Source: Pseudomonadota bacterium (GTDB taxonomy: Bacteria; Pseudomonadota; Alphaproteobacteria; Rhizobiales; Xanthobacteraceae). From it: DNA of 10,955 nt. Under the pieces are notes generated by a model that had not been told where the DNA came from, did no database searches, and saw nothing but the letters and a program-made list of their open reading frames with translations. Of the stretch, positions 6,905-10,955 are shown in pieces. Every line of letters starts with the position of its first letter. The stretch's first letter is position 1. Both the position numbers and the translations under genes were made by a program. The DNA is taken from positions 1 to 10,955 of the forward strand of contig JAEWHT010000079.1 in the NCBI GenBank assembly GCA_023387695.1, in the 5' to 3' direction.

Positions 6905-6926
6905 GAGCGAGAGAGCAGCGCCCGCC

Positions 6927-7349
6927 TCACTTCATCACCACCCTCCCCGCCTCAAGCAAGCGCTCGCTCGCACTTGCCGTCGCCAGCACCGTGCCGTCCT
7001 CCGCCATCAGCTTCGCTTCCACAAACGCAATCGTCTTGCCGAGCTGCGTCACCTTGGCTTCACCGATGATCGGACCGGGCCTTGCGGGGCTGAGAAAATT
7101 CACGGTCATGCTGATGGTCGTGGTGTACAGCCGGCCCTCGCTCATCACCAGCACGGCCGGGCCCATCGTGTCGTCCAGCATCGCGGAGAGCATGCCGCCC
7201 TGGATGAAGCCTGCGGGGTTACAGAACTCAGGCTTGCCCTCGAAAGCGAGCTTGAGCCAGCCTTCTTCGGGACGGGCATCAAGCAGGCGCCAGCCCAGCA
7301 GCTCGGCGCAGGGCGGCTTCTTGAAGTTGTCGAGTGCAGTCTTGACCAT
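6927..7349 (-). CDS. PaaI-family hotdog-fold thioesterase
   Basis: Predicted acyl-CoA thioesterase of 140 residues with a single hotdog domain, the usual size. The signature region NPAGFIQGGMLSAMLDDTMG (44-63) matches the PaaI family's helix, where an Asn and an Asp near the long helix take part in hydrolysis; here these would be Asn44 and Asp59 or Asp60. The usual HGG is replaced by QGG at residues 50-52, a variant I recall in some proteobacterial members. A beta-strand region with TISMTVNFLSPARPG follows, typical of these enzymes. The ATG at 7349 has a strong GGAGG 5 bases upstream. The gene lies 68 bases downstream of mutY on the same strand and may be cotranscribed, though a functional link is not evident. 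The physiological acyl-CoA substrate cannot be inferred. Confidence 0.9.
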   Translation of the reverse strand: MVKTALDNFKKPPCAELLGWRLLDARPEEGWLKLAFEGKPEFCNPAGFIQGGMLSAMLDDTMGPAVLVMSEGRLYTTTISMTVNFLSPARPGPIIGEAKVTQLGKTIAFVEAKLMAEDGTVLATASASERLLEAGRVVMK

Positions 7350-7417
7350 GGCGGCCTCCGTATCGTGCCTCGATAACGCAGCACTGCTGCCAGCGTGCTG
7401 TCAGGAGAATCGAGCGA

Positions 7418-8518
7418 TCAAAGGCCCAGCGCGTGCGCAATCACCTTGCGCATGACATTGGGCAGTGCCTCGTCGGCGAGCGTCGCGATCGGCACCCAGC
7501 GCATGCCCGCAGGTGCGCGCGTGCGGGCTTCGGCTTTCGCGGTGTAGACCACCAGTTCCAGCGGGAAATGCGTGAAGACGTGGGTGACCACGCCCACCTT
7601 CCGCTGCCAGCGCGACAGTCCCTTCACATCGGGCGCCTGCTGCTTCGCAGCCGCGTCTTCCTGTCCGGCAAGCCAGTCCGAGCCCGGCACTTCGGTCATG
7701 CCGCCGAGCAAGCCCTTCTCGGGCCGTGAGCGGACCAGCAGCTCGTCGCCGCGCGTGACGATGAAGGCGGCACCGCGCCGCAACGTCCCGTTCTTCTTCG
7801 GCGCCTTGCGCGGAAACGTCTCCTGCGTACCTTGAACGCGCGCCGTGCAGTCCTCGTTCAGCGGACACAGTGAACAGGCCGGCTTCTTCGGCGTGCAGAT
7901 CGAGGAGCCCAGATCCATCAGCGCCTGCGCACTATCGCCCGCGCGGGAGTTGGCAAGCAGTGTCGCGGCCAATTGCTGGATCAGCGGCTTTGCCTGCGGC
8001 AATTCCTCTTCCACCGCGAATAGACGCGACACCACGCGTTCGATGTTGCCGTCGACCGGCATGGTGTGGCGATCGAATGCGATCGCGGCAATCGCAGCGG
8101 CGGTGTAGGGCCCGATACCCGGCAGTGCGCGCAGGCCTTCTTCCGTATCCGGAAATGCACCGCCATACTCGCGCGTCACCGCAACCGCACAGGCGTAGAG
8201 ATTGCGCGCGCGCGAATAATAGCCGAGCCCGGCCCACATCCGCAGCACGTCGTCCTGCGAAGCGTTGCCCAACGCCGTGACATCCGGCCAGCGCGCGACG
8301 AATTTTTCGAAGTAAGGCCCGACCGCCTTCACCGTGGTCTGCTGGAGCATGATCTCCGACAGCCAGACGCGATAGGGATCGGACGTCTCGCCTGGCGCCG
8401 CGCGCCAAGGCAGCCGGCGGCGATGGCGGTCGTACCAAGCGAGCAGCGCGATCGGGCGCGACGAAGCTGCCGGCTGCGCTGGTTCCGACTTGGCCTTGAG
8501 GACGGATTTCGGGCTCAT
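7418..8518 (-). CDS. mutY: Adenine DNA glycosylase MutY
   Basis: Base-excision repair enzyme of 366 residues that removes adenine mispaired with 8-oxoguanine. The helix-hairpin-helix glycosylase domain shows SEIMLQQT (Glu55, general acid) and LPGIGPYTAAAI (131-142), then VDGNIERVVSR with catalytic Asp155. The iron-sulphur cluster ligands are Cys207, 214, 217 and 223 in the pattern C-X6-C-X2-C-X5-C. The C-terminal NUDIX-like domain, which recognises 8-oxoguanine, includes HVFTHF where E. coli MutY has HTFSHF. All key residues are intact. The ATG at 8518 gives the normal N terminus, about 17 residues longer than in E. coli before the catalytic region; its ribosome site is weak, and the open frame continues upstream without good starts. 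The gene is divergent from dciA across a palindromic repeat, an order familiar from Rhizobiales. Confidence 0.97.
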   Translation of the reverse strand: MSPKSVLKAKSEPAQPAASSRPIALLAWYDRHRRRLPWRAAPGETSDPYRVWLSEIMLQQTTVKAVGPYFEKFVARWPDVTALGNASQDDVLRMWAGLGYYSRARNLYACAVAVTREYGGAFPDTEEGLRALPGIGPYTAAAIAAIAFDRHTMPVDGNIERVVSRLFAVEEELPQAKPLIQQLAATLLANSRAGDSAQALMDLGSSICTPKKPACSLCPLNEDCTARVQGTQETFPRKAPKKNGTLRRGAAFIVTRGDELLVRSRPEKGLLGGMTEVPGSDWLAGQEDAAAKQQAPDVKGLSRWQRKVGVVTHVFTHFPLELVVYTAKAEARTRAPAGMRWVPIATLADEALPNVMRKVIAHALGL

Positions 8519-8553
8519 CTTCTCACTGTAGCGGCGGCGCGCCGATCTCTCCA

Positions 8554-8635
8554 CGTCATGCCCGCGCTTGTCGCGGGCATCCACGTCTTTCTTCGCTAGA
8601 GAACGTGGACGGCCGGGATAAGCCCAGCCATGACG
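8554..8635. repeat. Palindromic repeat in the mutY/dciA divergent gap
   Basis: The ends are CGTCATG (8554-8560) and CATGACG (8629-8635). The left half folds as ATGCCCGCG (8558-8566), loop CTTGT, CGCGGGCAT (8572-8580). CCACGT (8581-8586) pairs with ACGTGG (8603-8608). The right half, GGCCGGGATAAGCCC..., is a diverged copy of a similar hairpin. The CGTCATG-CCGG-CTTGT-CCGG-CATCCACGTC form is one I recall as a frequent Bradyrhizobium dispersed repeat. It lies just upstream of both mutY and dciA, so it could influence their promoters. Confidence 0.8.
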
Positions 8636-8667
8636 GCGAAGAGTCTGCCGGACGTGTGCCGGAGTGC

Positions 8668-8673
8668 TATAAG
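8668..8673 (+). promoter_or_regulatory. Possible -10 box for dciA (leaderless start)
   Basis: TATAAG ends 5 bases before the dciA ATG, so transcription could begin at or next to the A of the start codon. No clear -35 is seen 16-18 bases upstream and no Shine-Dalgarno is close to the ATG (GGAG is about 14 bases away). A leaderless mRNA would explain both features. Confidence 0.35.
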
Positions 8674-8678
8674 ACCCC

Positions 8679-9170
8679 ATGGCCAAATTCCCCCCCAAAC
8701 CCGGCCCGATCAGCGCCAAGCCGCTCGGCATCCTGCTCAACGACGTTTTTGCCGAGGCCTATGCCAAGCAGGGGTTTGCGGCGCGCGAGCTGGTGACGCG
8801 GTGGGCGCAGATCGCCGGGCCAGAGATCGCGGACCATGCGGAGCCGCTGAAGATGCAATGGCCGCGGCCTGTGGAGGGCCAGCCGCAGAAGCCGGCGACC
8901 CTGGTGCTGCGGGTCGAGGGCCCGATGGCGCTGGAGATCCAGCACTCGGCGGACGTGATCCTGGAGCGGGTCAACCGGTTCTTCGGCTGGAGCGCGGTCG
9001 GCAAGCTCGCCTTCCGCCAGGCCCCCCTGTCGCGCCCCCGGCGTACCGTGCGGCCCGGCCCGCCGGACCCCAAGGTCGTCGCCAAGGTGGCGGAAGGTCT
9101 GGGCGATATCGAAGATGAAGAGTTGAAGACGGCGCTGGCGCGGCTTGGGGCCGCCATCAAGCGAAATTGA
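8679..9170 (+). CDS. dciA: DciA/DUF721 family protein (replicative helicase loading)
   Basis: Predicted 163-residue cytoplasmic protein of the DUF721 family. DciA members help load the replicative helicase DnaB in bacteria without a DnaC/DnaI loader. The N-terminal part has the expected pattern: LGILLNDVFAEAYAKQGF, then LVTRWAQIAGPEIADHAEPLKM, followed by a strand-rich LVLRVEGPMALEIQH and VILERVNRFFGW, which together form the KH-like domain. The C-terminal third is Pro/Arg-rich (SRPRRTVRPGPPDPK) and likely unstructured, then an acidic helix. The ATG at 8679 starts the conserved region. It stands between mutY and the dsbA-like gene, the order seen in many alphaproteobacteria. The helicase-loading role is known from the family and was not tested here. 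Confidence 0.88.
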   Translation: MAKFPPKPGPISAKPLGILLNDVFAEAYAKQGFAARELVTRWAQIAGPEIADHAEPLKMQWPRPVEGQPQKPATLVLRVEGPMALEIQHSADVILERVNRFFGWSAVGKLAFRQAPLSRPRRTVRPGPPDPKVVAKVAEGLGDIEDEELKTALARLGAAIKRN

Positions 9171-9302
9171 GCCTTAATCTGAGGCCAATCTGGACCTGTC
9201 CTTGCCGCTCGCCATTGCCTCAAACCACGTTTCAAGCTAGCGACAGGCCGCCCGGGAACCTCTGAACCTCGGGGCGAGACCACGCCAATTCGGGAGCCGA
9301 CC

Positions 9303-9974
9303 TTGATCATTACCCGCCGCGCCTTCACCACGATGCTGTCGCTGACCGGTCTTGCCGCGATCGCCGGGCTCTCGCCGCTGCGGTTCATCTCCGAGGCCAT
9401 GATCCCTGAAGCAAAGGCGCAGGCTGCCGGCGATGTCGCCAAGCCGGTGTCGCTGCCCGACATGGCGCTCGGTCCCAAGGACGCCGCCGTCACCATTACC
9501 GAATTCGCCTCGATGACCTGCCCGCACTGCGCGGCCTTCAACGAGCAGGTGTTCCCCAAGATCAAGTCGGAATACATCGACACCGGCAAGATCCGTTACG
9601 TCTTCCGCGAGTTCCCGCTCGACATCAAGGCCGCCGCCGGCTCGATGCTGTCGCGCTGCATCGCCAATGGCGACGCGCCGAAATATTTCGCGGTCACCGA
9701 CATGCTGTTCCGCCAGCAGAACGACTGGGTGGTGAAGAACACCACCGAGACCCTGACGCGCATCGGCAAGCAGGCCGGCCTCACCCAGCAGCAGGTCGAA
9801 GCCTGCCTGAAGGACCAGGCGCTGCTCGACAAGATCGCCGCCGACCAGAAATATGCCAGCGACGTTCTGAAGGTGGATTCGACGCCGACGTTCTTCATCA
9901 ACGGCGAGAAGATCAAGGGCGAGACCTCGTTCGACGAGTTCGCCAAGAAGATCAATCCGCTGCTGAAGAGCTGA
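9303..9974 (+). CDS. DsbA-family thiol oxidoreductase with Tat signal peptide
   Basis: Predicted exported thioredoxin-fold protein of 223 residues acting on cysteines in the periplasm. The N terminus has a twin-arginine motif, TRRAF (4-8), a hydrophobic stretch (about 10-26) and a likely AQA or AKA cleavage site near residues 37-41. The catalytic CPHC is at 73-76 and the cis-proline loop is in VDSTPTFFING, with an inserted helical domain between them as in DsbA. The start must be the TTG at 9303: no ATG or GTG lies upstream in frame, the Tat motif begins at residue 4, and GGGAG (9292-9296) sits 6 bases before it. Its position between dciA and smc is conserved in many alphaproteobacteria. Whether it is an oxidase or an isomerase/reductase cannot be decided; no DsbB partner is in the window. 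Confidence 0.93.
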   Translation: MIITRRAFTTMLSLTGLAAIAGLSPLRFISEAMIPEAKAQAAGDVAKPVSLPDMALGPKDAAVTITEFASMTCPHCAAFNEQVFPKIKSEYIDTGKIRYVFREFPLDIKAAAGSMLSRCIANGDAPKYFAVTDMLFRQQNDWVVKNTTETLTRIGKQAGLTQQQVEACLKDQALLDKIAADQKYASDVLKVDSTPTFFINGEKIKGETSFDEFAKKINPLLKS

Positions 9975-10006
9975 TTCGCTCGTCAAGACTCTGATTCGCA
10001 TCTCAT

Positions 10007-10051
10007 AAAGCCGTATCTTCCCGGCATAAATCCCTTGGGAAAAGCGGCTTT
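10007..10051 (+). terminator. Possible hairpin after the dsbA-like gene
   Basis: AAAGCCG (10007-10013) and CGGCTTT (10045-10051) are perfect inverted repeats enclosing TCCC-TT-GGGA (10031-10040). The outer loop is long (31 bases), so this is a weak terminator candidate. The rest of the 216-base gap to smc shows no gene and no promoter I would defend. Confidence 0.3.
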
Positions 10052-10190
10052 CGCAGGTTGCCCTCGCGGCGCACCGCGGCCATTGTCCGCCGCATGAGGC
10101 GCCCCGCGCGACTCGCCCAGACAGCGACATTGCCTTCCATGGTATTGTCCCGGCAGGGGGATTCGCGCCTGCCAACAGAGATGCGTGCTT

Positions 10191-10955
10191 ATGAAAATCA
10201 CCCGCCTGCGCCTTCACGGCTTCAAGTCTTTCGTTGAGCCCACGGACTTCGTCATCGAGCCCGGCTTGACCGGCGTGGTCGGGCCCAACGGCTGCGGCAA
10301 GTCGAATCTCGTCGAGGCGCTGCGCTGGGCGATGGGTGAAACGTCCTACAAGAGCTTGCGCGCCGCCGACATGGACGCGGTGATCTTCGCAGGCTCCGGC
10401 AATCGTCCCGCGCGCAACCACGCCGAAGTGACGATGACGATCGACAATGCCGATCGCACCGCGCCTGCGGCGATGAACGACAGCCAGCTTCTGGAAATCT
10501 CCCGCCGCATCGAGCGCGAAGCGGGCTCGGTCTATCGCATCAACGGCCGCGATGTGCGCGCCCGCGATGTGCAGATCCTGTTCGCTGACGCCGCCACCGG
10601 TGCGCGTTCGCCGGCCCTCGTCCACCAGGGCAAGATCGGCGAAATCATTCAGGCCAAGCCCGAGCAGCGCCGCCGCGTGCTGGAAGACGCAGCTGGTGTC
10701 GCCGGTCTGCATGCCCGCCGCCACGAAGCCGAGCTGCGGCTGAAGGCAGCCGAAACCAACCTCACCCGCGTCGAGGACGTGATCGGCCAGCTCTCCGGCC
10801 AGATGGAAGGCCTGAAGAAGCAGGCCCGCCAGGCCGTGCGTTATCGCGAAGTCGCCGCCAAGGTCCGCAAGGCCGAAGCCACGCTGTTCCATTTGCGCTG
10901 GATCGGCGCCCATGCCGACGTCAATGAATCCGGCCAGACCCATGATCTCGCCGTG
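10191..10955 (+). CDS. smc: Chromosome segregation protein SMC (5' part)
   Basis: The first 255 codons of the SMC condensin ATPase, which works with ScpA and ScpB in chromosome organisation and segregation. The frame is open through the right edge; full-length proteins have about 1,150 residues, so roughly a fifth is present. The N-terminal head begins MKITRLRLHGFKSFVEPT and carries Walker A GPNGCGKSN (31-39, Lys37). AMGETSYKSLRAADMDAVIF, GKIGEIIQAKPEQRR and LEDAAGVAGLHARR are typical SMC head segments. From about residue 175 the sequence turns into charged heptad-rich coiled coil (AELRLKAAETNLTRVEDVI). The ATG at 10191 gives the canonical N terminus, though the ribosome site is weak (AGAG 10 bases upstream). 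Walker B and the signature motif lie beyond the window. Confidence 0.97.
   Translation, partial: MKITRLRLHGFKSFVEPTDFVIEPGLTGVVGPNGCGKSNLVEALRWAMGETSYKSLRAADMDAVIFAGSGNRPARNHAEVTMTIDNADRTAPAAMNDSQLLEISRRIEREAGSVYRINGRDVRARDVQILFADAATGARSPALVHQGKIGEIIQAKPEQRRRVLEDAAGVAGLHARRHEAELRLKAAETNLTRVEDVIGQLSGQMEGLKKQARQAVRYREVAAKVRKAEATLFHLRWIGAHADVNESGQTHDLAV

Noticed and set aside
9971..9999. Direct repeat CTGATTCGC at 9971 and 9991
   Set aside because: Two nine-base copies at the end of a gene are too little to suggest an attachment site or regulatory array.
9237..10943. A 568-codon minus-strand open frame opposite the dsbA-like gene and smc
   Set aside because: It spans two well-supported genes and the gap between them, has no family features, and is a GC-bias shadow.

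Overview
The window reads as chromosomal DNA of an alphaproteobacterium, most likely Bradyrhizobium or a close relative. The reasons are the high GC content with strong GC bias at third codon positions, three different GC-rich palindromic repeats of the kind scattered through Bradyrhizobium genomes, and the gene order mutY, dciA (DUF721), dsbA-like, smc, which is familiar from Rhizobiales. This assignment comes from recall, not from a database search. Coding is dense: no gene-free stretch exceeds about 220 bases. I saw no tRNA, rRNA, CRISPR array, integrase or transposase.

Left part (1-3128, minus strand): a light-sensing pair. A biliverdin-forming heme oxygenase (bphO) overlaps by ATGA a bacteriophytochrome gene (bphP, cut by the left edge). 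The phytochrome has PAS-GAF-PHY sensory domains, an HWE-type histidine kinase and a fused C-terminal receiver. The oxygenase makes the chromophore that the phytochrome binds. A 53-base hairpin insulates the pair from the gene upstream.

Middle part (3128-6740): an NTF2/SnoaL-like small protein gene diverges from a LysR-type regulator across a 91-base AT-richer gap with dyad repeats. A beta-class-like glutathione S-transferase gene then diverges from a class A flavin monooxygenase of PhzS-like sequence. A two-hairpin repeat with 16-base terminal inverted repeats lies between the convergent LysR and GST genes, and its first bases supply the LysR stop codon.

Right part (6775-10955): a second palindromic repeat separates the convergent monooxygenase and thioesterase genes. 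PaaI-type thioesterase and mutY follow on the minus strand. A third palindromic repeat lies in the mutY/dciA divergent gap. On the plus strand come dciA (replicative helicase loader family), a Tat-exported DsbA-like thiol oxidoreductase that starts with TTG, and the 5' part of smc (255 codons, running off the right edge).

Most of the window is ordinary housekeeping and accessory content. The points most worth a second look are the phytochrome/heme-oxygenase module with its unusual chromophore-region residue, the PhzS-like monooxygenase outside any phenazine cluster, and the three repeat elements at gene boundaries. I found no convincing new multi-gene system.
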